This document shows, piece by piece, positions 29,790 to 38,827 of a DNA stretch of 64,000 bases. The position numbers were made by a program, and so were the translations under genes. Source of the stretch: Pantoea piersonii (lineage in GTDB: Bacteria; Pseudomonadota; Gammaproteobacteria; Enterobacterales; Enterobacteriaceae); contig NZ_RARB01000001.1 of assembly GCF_003612015.1 (NCBI RefSeq), positions 310,001 through 374,000 of the forward strand, in the 5' to 3' direction. Numbering within the stretch: position 1 is the stretch's first letter; each line of letters opens with the position of its first letter. The notes below the pieces were generated by a model. The model was given only the letters and a program-made list of their open reading frames with translations, made no database searches and was not told the DNA's origin.

Positions 29790-29819
29790 ACTCAATGTGA
29801 GCCAGCGCCCACATTGAGT
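29790..29819 (-). terminator. hairpin after fldA
   Basis: ACTCAATGTG and CACATTGAGT form a perfect 10-bp stem; on the minus strand TTTTTT follows about 8 bases later. Likely an imperfect terminator that permits some fldA-fur read-through. Confidence 0.65.
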
Positions 29820-29829
29820 ATGTGGGTAA

Positions 29830-30360
29830 TCAGGCTTCGATGATCGCCTGCAGCTGCAGTTCGTCATAGATCTGTTTAACCCAGGCGTCGACACGCTGGC
29901 TGGTGAGTTCCGGCTGACGATCTTCATCAATGGCCAGACCAAGGAAGTGTTTGTCGTCCGCCAGACCTTTAGAGGCTTCAAAGTGATAACCTTCGGTCGG
30001 CCAGTGACCCACGATCACCGCGCCGTTCGGCTCGATGATATCGCGAATGGTGCCCATCGCGTCGCAGAAATATTCTGCGTAGTCTTCCTGATCGCCGCAG
30101 CCGAAAAGCGCCACCAGCTTGCCGTTAAAATCGATCTCTTCCAGCGTCGGGAAGAAATCATCCCAGTCGCACTGCGCTTCGCCGTAGTACCAGGTAGGAA
30201 TGCCCAGCAGCAGAATGTCGAACGCTTCCAGATCTTCTTTAGTGCTCTTGGCAATGTCATGCACTTCCGCAACGTCTTTGCCCAGTTGTTTCTGGATCAT
30301 TTTTGCAATGTTTTCGGTGTTGCCGGTATCGCTGCCAAAGAAGATGCCTACGATTGCCAT
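29830..30360 (-). CDS. fldA: flavodoxin FldA
   Basis: FMN-containing electron carrier that donates to radical-SAM and reductive enzymes (for example IspG/H, BioB, MetH), partner of flavodoxin reductase. The 176 aa equals E. coli. The FMN phosphate-binding loop GSDTGNTENIA begins near residue 9, and the later loops PTWYYGEAQCDWDDF and GCGDQEDYAEYF are conserved. An AAGAGG ribosome-binding site is present. Confidence 0.97.
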   Translation of the reverse strand: MAIVGIFFGSDTGNTENIAKMIQKQLGKDVAEVHDIAKSTKEDLEAFDILLLGIPTWYYGEAQCDWDDFFPTLEEIDFNGKLVALFGCGDQEDYAEYFCDAMGTIRDIIEPNGAVIVGHWPTEGYHFEASKGLADDKHFLGLAIDEDRQPELTSQRVDAWVKQIYDELQLQAIIEA

Positions 30361-30495
30361 GGGGTAAATAACCTCTTAAATCCTGATAATGAGATGCATG
30401 CGCAGAGCGCACAATTAAGCGAATGATAGCAGAGCGAGCAAACGGGCGGAACTTGAAAAGCCGCGCGATTTGCTTCTGCGTGCGCTTTGCGCGAT

Positions 30496-30771
30496 TCAGT
30501 CCAGTTTGAGTTGCGCCAGCAGCATTTGTTCAATCAGTTCGCTGCGGCTGATGTTGCGCTGCTCAGCCAGCGTATTCAACGCATCCACGGCTTCGCTGGT
30601 CATTTTGAGTTCGACACGGCGCAGCCCGCGCACTTTGTCACGTTTCAGTTGATTGCGCTTATTGATGCGCAGCTGTTCATCACGCGATAGCGGACTGGTT
30701 TTCGGTCGACCGGGCCGACGCTCGTTTGCAAACAGATCCAGCGTGGTGCGGTCAGTGTGTTCTTTTGCCAT
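30496..30771 (-). CDS. ybfE: LexA-regulated protein YbfE
   Basis: A 91-aa basic, probably DNA-binding, protein of the YbfE family (97 aa in E. coli), with a C-terminal ribbon-helix-helix-like segment (RRVELKMTSEAVDALNTLAE, then SRSELIEQMLLAQL). The N-terminal half is rich in Arg and Lys. The E. coli gene is in the SOS regulon, but its molecular role is unknown. A LexA-like box lies just upstream. It is between ybfF and fldA on the same strand. Confidence 0.88.
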   Translation of the reverse strand: MAKEHTDRTTLDLFANERRPGRPKTSPLSRDEQLRINKRNQLKRDKVRGLRRVELKMTSEAVDALNTLAEQRNISRSELIEQMLLAQLKLD

Positions 30772-30781
30772 GGCTTAGTAA

Positions 30782-30801
30782 AACTGAAGGCGCGAACAGG
30801 C
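30782..30801. promoter_or_regulatory. LexA-like box upstream of ybfE
   Basis: CTG-N10-CAG (30784-30799), 12 bases before the ybfE ATG. The outer CTG/CAG are right, but the interior is GC-rich rather than the preferred AT, so this is a weak site supported mainly by the known SOS control of ybfE. Confidence 0.4.
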
Positions 30802-30925
30802 GCGTTTATAACGAAATGGGCCATTGCCGCGACAAAAAATGAGCAGCGGCAAAATTTAGCGCGCCATCATACTCCAGCCGAAGAGATGACGCCAATGCTA
30901 AACCGCGAACGGCAAGCTTTTGCTT

Positions 30926-31690
30926 TTAAAGCGCAAAAAAGCGACGAACGCTGCGCAATACGGCATTAGGCTTCTCGGCGTGCACCCAGTGGCCAGCGCC
31001 GCTGATCACGTGCGCATGGGCCGCCGGAAACTGACGCAGCAGCGCGTCGCGGTAGTGATTGTCGAGATAGGGCGAGTCGCCGCCGCGAATAAAGAGCGCG
31101 GGATGGGGCCAGGCCGGCACCTCTTCCCAGCCAGTTATTGTAGCGTAATTATCCCATAGCGCCGGAACGTTGAAGCGCCACTCGCCATCCTGAAACGATT
31201 TAAGAAGGAACTGGATAACGCCGTCCTCTTTAATATGAGTGCGCATCACCTGCGCGGCCTCACTGCGCAGGCGCACGCCTGCGTCGCTCACTGCGCGGAC
31301 GGCGGCGAAAATTTCGTCGTGGCGTCGTGTCTGGTAATCCACCGGCGCGATATCGATCAGCACCAGCTTCTCCAGCCGCTGCGGCGCCAGCGCGCTCATC
31401 GCCATGGCAATTTTACCGCCCATCGAGTGGCCGATAACGGCGACGCGATCGATATGGTGCGCGTCCAGCGTCTCGAACATATCCTGCGCCATGGCGCGAT
31501 AGCTCATCTCTTCGGCGCGCGGCGAGAGGCCGTGGTTGCGTACATCCACCTGAATCAGCGGCCCTGCGTCTTTCAGGCCGCGCGCCAGCACGCCAAGGTT
31601 ATCCAGGCTGCCGAACAGGCCGTGAATGAAGAGGATGGGTAAGGAGTCAGCGATTGATTGGTCAGTTTGCAGACGAGCATTTAAAATCAT
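30926..31690 (-). CDS. ybfF: alpha/beta-fold esterase YbfF
   Basis: A 254-aa alpha/beta hydrolase (E. coli 254 aa), an acyl-CoA/ester hydrolase in vitro. The nucleophile elbow GHSMGGK near residue 89 supplies the catalytic Ser, LFIHGLFGS near residue 22 gives the oxyanion HG motif, and the terminal ISGAGHWVHAE carries the catalytic His. It is divergent from seqA. Confidence 0.92.
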   Translation of the reverse strand: MILNARLQTDQSIADSLPILFIHGLFGSLDNLGVLARGLKDAGPLIQVDVRNHGLSPRAEEMSYRAMAQDMFETLDAHHIDRVAVIGHSMGGKIAMAMSALAPQRLEKLVLIDIAPVDYQTRRHDEIFAAVRAVSDAGVRLRSEAAQVMRTHIKEDGVIQFLLKSFQDGEWRFNVPALWDNYATITGWEEVPAWPHPALFIRGGDSPYLDNHYRDALLRQFPAAHAHVISGAGHWVHAEKPNAVLRSVRRFFAL

Positions 31691-31940
31691 GGCAAAGTTC
31701 TTACGATGGGGACCTTGGGTTAGGTTATCATGCTTTTACCTTTCCAGGCGCGACGACACGACAGGCTTTAGGGCATATTCCGACTTTTGCCCTCTGAGCG
31801 TGCGAATGCTATCAGCCCGCCTGGTTTTAACTTTATAATCCTTATGTTAGAACCCGCCCGTCCAGCGAACAACCGAGCTTTGCAGCGGCGTTTTTCAGGC
31901 TGGCGTGGTTCTGTCACGAGTCAAAACCGTACGGAAAAAG

Positions 31941-32492
31941 ATGAAAACGATCGAAGTTGACGAAGACCTCTACCGCTATATCGCCAGCCACACGCAACAT
32001 ATCGGCGAGAGCGCCTCTGACATTTTACGGCGGATGCTAAAATTTACTGCCGGTCAAAGCGCGCCTGCGACGGCAGCGCCGTTAGCGGCGGGCGATACGG
32101 CGCAAAAAACGATTCAGCCGGTGCGCGCGGAAAACCGTCCGCAGGATCGGGTACGCGCCGTACGTGAACTGCTGCTGTCGGACGAATACGCCGAACAGAA
32201 GAAAGCGGTTAATCGTTTTATGATGATTTTGTCAACGCTCTATCGTCTTGATCCTTCGGCTTTTGCTGAGGCTACTGCATCGCTGCAGGGCCGTACTCGC
32301 GTTTATTTTGCGGGTGACGAGCAAACGCTGTTGCAAAATGGCACCCATACTAAGCCGAAGCACGTACCCGGCACGCCGTACTGGGTGATCACCAATACCA
32401 ATACCGGCCGTAAACGCAGCATGGTGGAACACATCATGGTCTCGATGCAGTTCCCGCAGGAGCTGGCAGAGAAAGTTTGCGGCACCATTTAA
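31941..32492 (+). CDS. seqA: replication initiation negative modulator SeqA
   Basis: Binds hemimethylated GATC sites, sequesters oriC after initiation and organises new DNA behind forks. The N-terminal oligomerisation domain ([15 protein letters not shown] to about residue 33) is joined by a variable Ala/Pro-rich linker (35-65) to the C-terminal DNA-binding domain with [32 protein letters not shown] and EHIM. The frame is open from 31905, but a GGAAAAAG ribosome-binding site and homology fix the ATG at 31941 (183 aa). pgm follows after 25 bases. Confidence 0.96.
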   Translation: MKTIEVDEDLYRYIASHTQHIGESASDILRRMLKFTAGQSAPATAAPLAAGDTAQKTIQPVRAENRPQDRVRAVRELLLSDEYAEQKKAVNRFMMILSTLYRLDPSAFAEATASLQGRTRVYFAGDEQTLLQNGTHTKPKHVPGTPYWVITNTNTGRKRSMVEHIMVSMQFPQELAEKVCGTI

Positions 32493-32517
32493 ACTGAAGC
32501 GTCAGGGAGAAGCGCCA

Positions 32518-34158
32518 ATGGCCAGTCACCCCCGTGCCGGGCAACCCGCCCAGCAGAGCGATTTGATTAACGTTGCACAGTTAACATCACAGTATTATGT
32601 CCTGCAGCCCGACGTGGCGAACCCGGACCATGCGGTGAAATTCGGCACCTCCGGGCATCGTGGTAGCGCAGGCCGTCAGAGCTTTAACGAGCAGCATATT
32701 CTGGCGATCGCCCAGGCGATAGCCGAAGAGCGCAAGAAAAACGGCATCACCGGTCCCTGCTATGTCGGTAAAGATACGCACGCGCTCTCTGAGCCAGCGA
32801 TTCTGTCGGTGCTGGAAGTGCTGGCCGCTAACGGCGTAGACGTCATTGTGCAGCAGGACAATGGCTATACCCCGACGCCCGCTATCTCTAACGCTATCCT
32901 TGAGCACAACAAGCAGGGCGGCGCGCAGGCGGACGGCATCGTCATTACGCCGTCGCACAACCCGCCGGAAGATGGCGGCATTAAATACAATCCGCCGAAT
33001 GGCGGCCCGGCCGACACCAACGTCACGAAAGTGGTGGAGGATCGCGCTAACCAGCTGATCAAAGCAGGCTTGCAAGAGGTAAAACGTCTGCCGCTGGATC
33101 AGGCGTGGGCGAGCGGCCGTATCGTCGAGAAAGATCTGATTCAGCCCTATGTTGAAGGGCTGGCGCAGGTGATCGACTTTGCCGCTATTCAGAAAGCGGG
33201 TCTGAAGCTGGGCGTTGATCCGCTGGGCGGCTCCGGCATGGAGTACTGGAAGCGCATCGCTGAGCATTACAAACTCGATCTCACCATCGTGAACGATGCA
33301 ATCGACCAGACCTTCCGCTTTATGCATCTGGATAAAGATGGCGTGGTACGTATGGACTGCTCTTCCGAGTGCGCCATGGCGGGTCTGCTGGCGTATAAGG
33401 ACAAGTTCGATCTGGCGTTCGGCAACGACCCTGACTATGACCGTCACGGCATCGTGACGCCGTCAGGCCTGATGAACCCGAACCACTATCTGGCCGTTGC
33501 TATCAATTATCTGTTCCAGCATCGTCCGCAGTGGGGCAAAGAGGTCGCCGTAGGCAAAACGCTGGTCTCCAGCGCAATGATCGACCGCGTGGTTAACGAT
33601 ATTGGCCGTAAGCTGGTGGAAGTGCCGGTGGGCTTTAAGTGGTTCGTTGACGGCCTGTTCGACGGCAGCCTCGGTTTCGGCGGCGAAGAGAGCGCAGGCG
33701 CGTCTTTCCTGCGCTTCGACGGCTCTGCCTGGTCAACCGATAAAGACGGCATCATTCTTTGCCTGCTGGCGGCGGAGATTACCGCGGTTACCGGCAAGAA
33801 CCCACAGCAGCACTATGACGAGCTGGCTGCTCGCTTCGGCGCGCCGAGCTACAACCGTTTGCAGGCGCCTGCGACCTCTGCCCAGAAAGCGGCTCTCTCT
33901 AAGCTGTCACCGGAGATGGTCAGCGCCGATACGCTGGCGGGCGATCCCATTACCGCGCGTCTGACGGCAGCGCCGGGCAATGGCGCGTCTATCGGCGGTC
34001 TGAAAGTGATGACGGAAAACGGCTGGTTCGCCGCGCGTCCGTCAGGCACCGAAGACGCTTACAAGATTTACTGCGAGAGCTTCCTGGGTGCGGAACATCG
34101 CGCGCAGATCGAGAAAGAAGCGGTAGAGATTGTTAGCGAAGTGCTGAAAAACGCCTGA
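32518..34158 (+). CDS. pgm: phosphoglucomutase (alpha-D-glucose-1,6-bisphosphate-dependent)
   Basis: Interconverts glucose-1-P and glucose-6-P, linking glycolysis to glycogen, trehalose and UDP-glucose synthesis. The 546 aa equals E. coli. The catalytic phosphoserine is in [20 protein letters not shown] near residue 146; the metal loop [11 protein letters not shown] near residue 302 and the phosphate-binding [12 protein letters not shown] near the C-terminus are present. It is co-transcribed with seqA. Confidence 0.97.
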   Translation: MASHPRAGQPAQQSDLINVAQLTSQYYVLQPDVANPDHAVKFGTSGHRGSAGRQSFNEQHILAIAQAIAEERKKNGITGPCYVGKDTHALSEPAILSVLEVLAANGVDVIVQQDNGYTPTPAISNAILEHNKQGGAQADGIVITPSHNPPEDGGIKYNPPNGGPADTNVTKVVEDRANQLIKAGLQEVKRLPLDQAWASGRIVEKDLIQPYVEGLAQVIDFAAIQKAGLKLGVDPLGGSGMEYWKRIAEHYKLDLTIVNDAIDQTFRFMHLDKDGVVRMDCSSECAMAGLLAYKDKFDLAFGNDPDYDRHGIVTPSGLMNPNHYLAVAINYLFQHRPQWGKEVAVGKTLVSSAMIDRVVNDIGRKLVEVPVGFKWFVDGLFDGSLGFGGEESAGASFLRFDGSAWSTDKDGIILCLLAAEITAVTGKNPQQHYDELAARFGAPSYNRLQAPATSAQKAALSKLSPEMVSADTLAGDPITARLTAAPGNGASIGGLKVMTENGWFAARPSGTEDAYKIYCESFLGAEHRAQIEKEAVEIVSEVLKNA

Positions 34159-34163
34159 CAGAA

Positions 34164-34234
34164 GAGGTGGGCTGAGGCACTCTGGAGCAACAGGCCAGGG
34201 CGCCCGGCGGATTTCATGGTCCGCTCGCCCACCT
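34164..34234. repeat. long-range inverted repeat between pgm and kdpE
   Basis: AGGTGGGC (34165-34172) pairs with GCCCACCT (34227-34234), with an inner GCGGA/TCCGC stem. It has the same overall design as the dispersed repeat (convergent gap, nested stems), but I see no shared core sequence. Confidence 0.4.
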
Positions 34235-34255
34235 TTCACATTACCTGCTTATATC

Positions 34256-34278
34256 AGCGCCCTCTGGGCGCTTTTTTA
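34256..34278 (+). terminator. terminator of pgm
   Basis: AGCGCCC-TCT-GGGCGCT, 7-bp perfect stem, then TTTTTT running into the end of the converging kdpE. Confidence 0.9.
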
Positions 34279-34950
34279 TGGCATAAAGCGGTAGCCGATG
34301 CCGGTTTCAGTCAGCAAATGTTTTGGCTGCGTTGGATCTGCCTCCAGCTTTTGCCGCAAGTGCGCCATATAGATGCGCAGATAGTGGCTGTGCTCAACCG
34401 CATTCGGCCCCCAGACCTGACTCAGCAACTGGCGCTGCGTCAGCACTTTCCCGATATTGTTCAGCAAAATGCCCAGCAGGCGAAATTCAATCGGCGTCAG
34501 GTGAATTTCCTGCCCGGCGCGCAGTACGCGGCGCGCGGCCAGGTCTACGCTGACATCGCTAAAGCGAATCACCGGCTCCGGCTGCTGCCCCGGATGGCGG
34601 CGCAGCGCCACGCGCACCCTCGCCAGCAGCTCGCCAATGCCGAAGGGCTTCGTCAGATAATCATCCGCGCCGACGTCCAGCGCATCTATTTTATCCTGCT
34701 CATCGACGCGTGCCGACAGCACAATGACCGGTACGGCGCTCCACTGACGCAGATCGCGAATAAAATCGCGCCCGTCGCCGTCAGGCAGACCTAAATCGAG
34801 GATCACCAGATCGGGCTTGCGCGTGGCTGCTTCAATCAGGCCGCGCTGCAGCGTATCGGCATCAACGACTTTGAGCGCTTCTCCTTCCAGCGCGAGACGA
34901 ACAAAACGCCGGATCTCTTTTTCATCTTCAACAATTAATACGGTGGCCAC
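34276..34950 (-). CDS. kdpE: response regulator KdpE, without neighbouring kdpD
   Basis: OmpR-family response regulator for the Kdp potassium system. The 224-aa product is intact: acidic pair Glu8-Asp9, phosphoacceptor Asp52 in LDLGLPDGDG, Lys101 in YLTKPFG, and a winged-helix DNA-binding domain from about residue 130 (LTPIEFRLLGILLNNIGKVL). The GTG or ATG start lies near 34950. In E. coli kdpD and kdpFABC lie directly upstream; here ybfA follows within 240 bases and no kdpD sequence is evident. The partner kinase must be elsewhere or lost. Confidence 0.88.
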   Translation of the reverse strand: MATVLIVEDEKEIRRFVRLALEGEALKVVDADTLQRGLIEAATRKPDLVILDLGLPDGDGRDFIRDLRQWSAVPVIVLSARVDEQDKIDALDVGADDYLTKPFGIGELLARVRVALRRHPGQQPEPVIRFSDVSVDLAARRVLRAGQEIHLTPIEFRLLGILLNNIGKVLTQRQLLSQVWGPNAVEHSHYLRIYMAHLRQKLEADPTQPKHLLTETGIGYRFMP

Positions 34951-35183
34951 GCGGCGCTGCTCCCTGCCTGAAAACCTGTCGCTACTTTATCAGCAAAACC
35001 ACAGGCTGCGTATTGATCATAAAGCGATCAGAGGATTAACCATTTTGTAACTTACTTTCACTATTATCTGAAACTGAGTCTTTAAAGCCAAAAATAGTGG
35101 TCGGATGAGTAGTAAAATTACACAGGGCAGCGTAATATCTGAGCAAGATCACATTTCAGCCGCTGCTTCAAAGGAGGCCAACG

Positions 35184-35384
35184 ATGTACCAGAAATATCC
35201 CTTCTATAAAATTTTCCTGCGTCGTGCGCTGGTTATCCTGCTGGGCGTAACGGCGCTGCCGGTGATGTTGTTTCGTCAGGACCGGGCGCGCTTCTACAGC
35301 TATCTGCATCGTATGTGGTGCAAAACCAGCGCCAAGCCGGTCTGGCTGGCGCAAACGGAAGCCGCAGGCGGCGTTTTCTGGTAA
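35184..35384 (+). CDS. ybfA: small membrane protein YbfA
   Basis: A 66-aa protein of the YbfA family (E. coli 68 aa), function unknown. One hydrophobic segment ([16 protein letters not shown], residues 14-29) is followed by the conserved [13 protein letters not shown] and KPVW. A strong AAAGGAGG ribosome-binding site lies upstream. In E. coli ybfA stands at the start of the kdp locus, so its place beside kdpE marks the expected kdp position. Confidence 0.88.
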   Translation: MYQKYPFYKIFLRRALVILLGVTALPVMLFRQDRARFYSYLHRMWCKTSAKPVWLAQTEAAGGVFW

Positions 35385-35545
35385 TGCGCTGGCATAGCGA
35401 AACAGAGCCCGATCATGCTATCGGGCTTTGTTGTTTCTGAAGCCCCGTCACAGAGAAAACCCTCTCCAGCCCTGGGATGAGGCTGTTATTCATTCTATTT
35501 TCAGCTACACTTAAACCTCTACAAGATTTCGGAGGTTGTACAAGT

Positions 35546-36502
35546 ATGAGCGTAAAAATTCCGCTGGGTATCAGTGCCTGCCTGCTGGGAGAACAAGTCC
35601 GTTTTGACGGCGGTCATAAACGTCTGGCGTTCGCCGTCAACGAGCTTGCGCCTTTTGTACGTTTCGAACCGATTTGCCCCGAAATGGCGATTGGCTTGCC
35701 GACGCCGCGCCCGGCCCTGCGGCTGGTGAAACAGAGCGATGAAGAGATCCATCTCTGCTTCAGTAAAGAGGGCGGCGAAGAGCTGACCCAGCAGATGCGC
35801 GACTGGTCAGCCGAACGGGTAACATCCCTGCATCATCTGTGCGGCTATATTCTGTGCGCAAAATCACCCAGCTGCGGCATGGAACGCGTGCGCGTCTATG
35901 AACCTGACACCAACAACAATCGTAAAGCGGGCATGGGGCTCTTTGCTGAGAGGCTAACGGCGGAAATGCCCTGGCTGCCTGTCGAAGAGGATGGCCGTCT
36001 GCACGATCCGGCGCTGCGCGAAAACTTCGTTGGGCGCATCTGCGCACTGCACGAATTCAATCAGATGTGTAAGCGGGGTCTGACGCGCGCGCAGCTTATC
36101 GCTTTCCACAGCCGCTACAAGCTGCTGATGCTGGCGCATTCACAGGAAAAATATCGTGAGCTTGGACCGTTTGTCGCCTCGATGAGCCAGTGGGATTCGC
36201 TGGAGGCTTTCGCCTTTGAATACCGTAACCGCATGATGGCGTTGCTGTCGCAGCCTGCGACGCGTCGCAACCATACCAACGTGCTGATGCATGCGCAGGG
36301 CTATTTCCGTCGACAGCTTAGCTCGCCGCAGCGTCAGGAACTGGCAGAGCTGATTGATCGCTACCGCTGCGGCGTTCAGCCGCTGCTGGCGCCTATCACC
36401 ATGCTGAAACACTATATGTCGCAGTATCCGCATCCCTGGCTGACGCAGCAGCGCTATTTCGATCCCTACCCGGAGGCGCTGCGCCTGCGTTACGGCCAGT
36501 AA
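35546..36502 (+). CDS. two-domain DUF523-DUF1722 protein (YbgA family)
   Basis: A 318-aa protein with an N-terminal DUF523 domain (ISACLLGEQVRFDGGHKR, CPEMAIGLPTPR, CAKSPSCGMERVRVY; residues 5-150) and a C-terminal DUF1722/YbgA domain (about 190-310). DUF523 proteins include 2-thiouracil desulfurases with a Cys-bound iron-sulfur cluster; the conserved Cys are present. E. coli YbgA (169 aa) has only the second domain. The frame is open from 35477, but GGAGGT at 35531-35536 sets the ATG at 35546. phrB follows after one base, suggesting joint expression and perhaps a link to light or DNA repair. Confidence 0.88.
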   Translation: MSVKIPLGISACLLGEQVRFDGGHKRLAFAVNELAPFVRFEPICPEMAIGLPTPRPALRLVKQSDEEIHLCFSKEGGEELTQQMRDWSAERVTSLHHLCGYILCAKSPSCGMERVRVYEPDTNNNRKAGMGLFAERLTAEMPWLPVEEDGRLHDPALRENFVGRICALHEFNQMCKRGLTRAQLIAFHSRYKLLMLAHSQEKYRELGPFVASMSQWDSLEAFAFEYRNRMMALLSQPATRRNHTNVLMHAQGYFRRQLSSPQRQELAELIDRYRCGVQPLLAPITMLKHYMSQYPHPWLTQQRYFDPYPEALRLRYGQ

Positions 36503-36503
36503 T

Positions 36504-37931
36504 ATGCGCACGCATCTGGTCTGGCTGCGTAATGACTTACGCATAAATGACAATCTGGCGCTGAACGCCGCCTGCCGCGACGCCGATGCGAAGGTGATCG
36601 CGCTCTTTATTGCAACGCCACAGCAGTGGCGTCAGCATGACATGGCGCCGAAGCAGGCAGCTTTTATCTATGACAGCCTGCTGGAGCTGCAACAGGCGCT
36701 GGCCGATCGCGGCATTGAACTGCTGACGCAAGCGTGCGACGATTTTGCCGCGTCGGTTGACCTGCTGGTCGCCTTTTGCGAGCGTCACCGCGTCGATGCG
36801 CTGTTTTACAATTATCAGTATGAGCTGAACGAGCGTAAGCGCGATGCCGAGGCGGAAAAGCGCCTCGATCGGGCGGGCGTGGTATGCCAGGGATTTGATG
36901 ACAGCGTTATGCTGGCGCCGGGCAGCGTCCAGACCGGCGACGGCAAGATGTACAAAGTCTATACCCCCTTCAGTAAAGCCTTCGTGCGCCGTCTGCAGCT
37001 TGCCCTGCCGGCGTGCGTCAGCGCGCCGAAACCGCGTAGCGGCGGCGCCGTGAAGGTAATAAAGGCCGCGGAGCGCTTTGACTACCCCATGGAAGAGTAC
37101 GATCGCGAGCGTTTCCCGCCGGGGGAAAACGCGGCGCTGCAGCGTCTGCGCCATTTTGCCCGACAGCCGATAACCGATTACTGCGTGGCGCGCGACACGC
37201 CGTCGGTGGATGGCACCAGCCGCCTGTCGGTCTATCTCGCTACCGGCGTGCTGTCGCCGCGCCAGTGCCTGCATCGCGTGCTGAAAGAGCATCCGCGCGC
37301 GCTGGAGGAGAGCAGGCTCTTTACCTGGCTTAATGAGCTTATCTGGCGCGAGTTTTATCGCCATCTGATGGTGGCTTTTCCAGCGCTTTGCAGGCATCAG
37401 CCCTTTGTTGAATGGACGCGGCATGTTGACTGGCAGCGCAACGAGGAGCACTTTACCGCGTGGAAAACAGGCAAAACCGGGTACCCCATCGTCGACGCGG
37501 CGATGCGGCAGATGAAAGCGCTGGGGTGGATGCACAACCGGCTGCGTATGATAACCGCCAGCTTCCTGGTTAAAGATCTGCTGATCGACTGGCATGAAGG
37601 GGAGCGTTATTTCATGCAAAACCTGATTGACGGCGATCTGGCGGCGAATAACGGCGGCTGGCAGTGGGCGGCGTCGACGGGAACCGATCCCGTGCCGTAC
37701 TTCCGCATTTTTAACCCGACGACGCAGGGCGAGCGCTTCGACAGTCAGGGCGCTTTTATCCGTCAGTGGCTGCCGGAGCTGAAAGAGGTGCCGGACAGCG
37801 ATATCCATCAGCCGCAGCGCTGGGCAGAGAAAAACCACAAGAGACTCGATTATCCCTCGCCAATCGTGGAACATAAGCAGGCACGTAAAAAGACATTAGA
37901 CGCCTTTGTGCGCGCGAAAAACGCAGCCTGA
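36504..37931 (+). CDS. phrB: deoxyribodipyrimidine photo-lyase
   Basis: Light-driven repair of cyclobutane pyrimidine dimers, class I photolyase with FAD and a folate antenna. The 475-aa product (472 in E. coli) starts MRTHLVWLRNDLRINDN. The FAD-binding domain contains LFTWLNELIWREFYRHL, GYPIVDAAMRQM, GWMHNRLRM and the signature NGGWQWAASTGTDPVPYFRIF near residues 377-397. It is coupled to the DUF523-DUF1722 gene one base upstream. Confidence 0.96.
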   Translation: MRTHLVWLRNDLRINDNLALNAACRDADAKVIALFIATPQQWRQHDMAPKQAAFIYDSLLELQQALADRGIELLTQACDDFAASVDLLVAFCERHRVDALFYNYQYELNERKRDAEAEKRLDRAGVVCQGFDDSVMLAPGSVQTGDGKMYKVYTPFSKAFVRRLQLALPACVSAPKPRSGGAVKVIKAAERFDYPMEEYDRERFPPGENAALQRLRHFARQPITDYCVARDTPSVDGTSRLSVYLATGVLSPRQCLHRVLKEHPRALEESRLFTWLNELIWREFYRHLMVAFPALCRHQPFVEWTRHVDWQRNEEHFTAWKTGKTGYPIVDAAMRQMKALGWMHNRLRMITASFLVKDLLIDWHEGERYFMQNLIDGDLAANNGGWQWAASTGTDPVPYFRIFNPTTQGERFDSQGAFIRQWLPELKEVPDSDIHQPQRWAEKNHKRLDYPSPIVEHKQARKKTLDAFVRAKNAA

Positions 37932-37947
37932 GGCGGCCGGAGCCGTT

Positions 37948-38691
37948 ATGAATCACTATGAACTTGAAAATATCGTCAACCAGCAGCTAAACAGCGGCGC
38001 CTTTAGCGACTACGCGCCTAACGGACTGCAGGTTGAGGGACGAACAGACGTAAAAACCCTGATTACCGGTGTTACTGCCTGTCAGGCGCTGGTGGATGAA
38101 GCCGTGGCGCGCAACGCCGATGCGATTCTGGTGCATCACGGTTACTTCTGGAAAAGCGAGCCAGCGGTCATCAAAGGTATGAAGCGTAACCGTCTGCGCG
38201 CGCTGCTGGCGAACGACATTAATCTTTACGGCTGGCATCTGCCGCTCGACGCGCACCCGACGCTGGGCAACAATGCTCAGCTGGCGAAGCTGCTGGATAT
38301 CGAGGTAAAAGGCGAAGTGCAGCCGCTGGTTTTCTGGGGCGAGCTGGCGACGCCGCTGAGCGGCGAGGCGCTGGCGCAGCGCATCGAAGAGAGACTGGGA
38401 CGCGCGCCGCTGCACTGCGGCGATAACGCTCCGGCGCAGATCCGCCGCGTCGCCTGGTGCAGCGGCGGCGGCCAGGGCTTTATAGACAGCGCAGCCGCCT
38501 TCGGCGTGGACGCCTATATTACCGGCGAGGTCTCCGAGCAGACGATTCACAGCGCTCGCGAACAGGGGATCCATTTCTTCGCCGCCGGTCACCACGCTAC
38601 CGAGCGCGGTGGCATCAAAGCGCTGGGTGAATGGCTGGCCGAACAGCACGGCCTTGAGGTTACCTTCATCGATATTCCCAATCCCGCCTGA
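37948..38691 (+). CDS. ybgI: NIF3-family metal-binding protein YbgI
   Basis: A 247-aa NIF3/DUF34 protein (E. coli 247 aa) with a dinuclear metal site, often annotated as GTP cyclohydrolase I type 2 but of unsettled function. Metal ligands are visible in LVHHGYFWK near residue 62, HLPLDAHP near residue 97 and AGHHATERGG near residue 215. The in-frame ATG at 37906 lies inside phrB; the ATG at 37948 matches the E. coli N-terminus. Confidence 0.93.
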   Translation: MNHYELENIVNQQLNSGAFSDYAPNGLQVEGRTDVKTLITGVTACQALVDEAVARNADAILVHHGYFWKSEPAVIKGMKRNRLRALLANDINLYGWHLPLDAHPTLGNNAQLAKLLDIEVKGEVQPLVFWGELATPLSGEALAQRIEERLGRAPLHCGDNAPAQIRRVAWCSGGGQGFIDSAAAFGVDAYITGEVSEQTIHSAREQGIHFFAAGHHATERGGIKALGEWLAEQHGLEVTFIDIPNPA

Positions 38692-38731
38692 TTTTTCTCC
38701 TGTTATGCGCCCGCTTTCGGGCGCAAATCTG

Positions 38732-38760
38732 TTGACACCGTTCTGACACTTTCGCATAAC
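38732..38760 (+). promoter_or_regulatory. probable promoter of the pxp operon
   Basis: TTGACA, a 17-base spacer and CATAAC, about 70 bases before pxpB. A GCGCCCG-CTTT-CGGGCGC stem (38706-38723) just upstream may end ybgI transcription but lacks a T-run. Confidence 0.55.
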
Positions 38761-38827
38761 TATTCGCTTTATTCTGATAATCGTCAGCCGCCGCGCGGAT
38801 AGCGTAGCGGAAAAGTGGAGGTGGGAT

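Noticed and set aside
34951-35183. possible kdpD remnant upstream of kdpE
   Set aside because: Short frames there are broken by stops and show no histidine-kinase motif; I cannot support a pseudogene call.
36537-37874. 445-codon open frame antisense to phrB
   Set aside because: Same reason: complete overlap with a clear photolyase gene and no family features.
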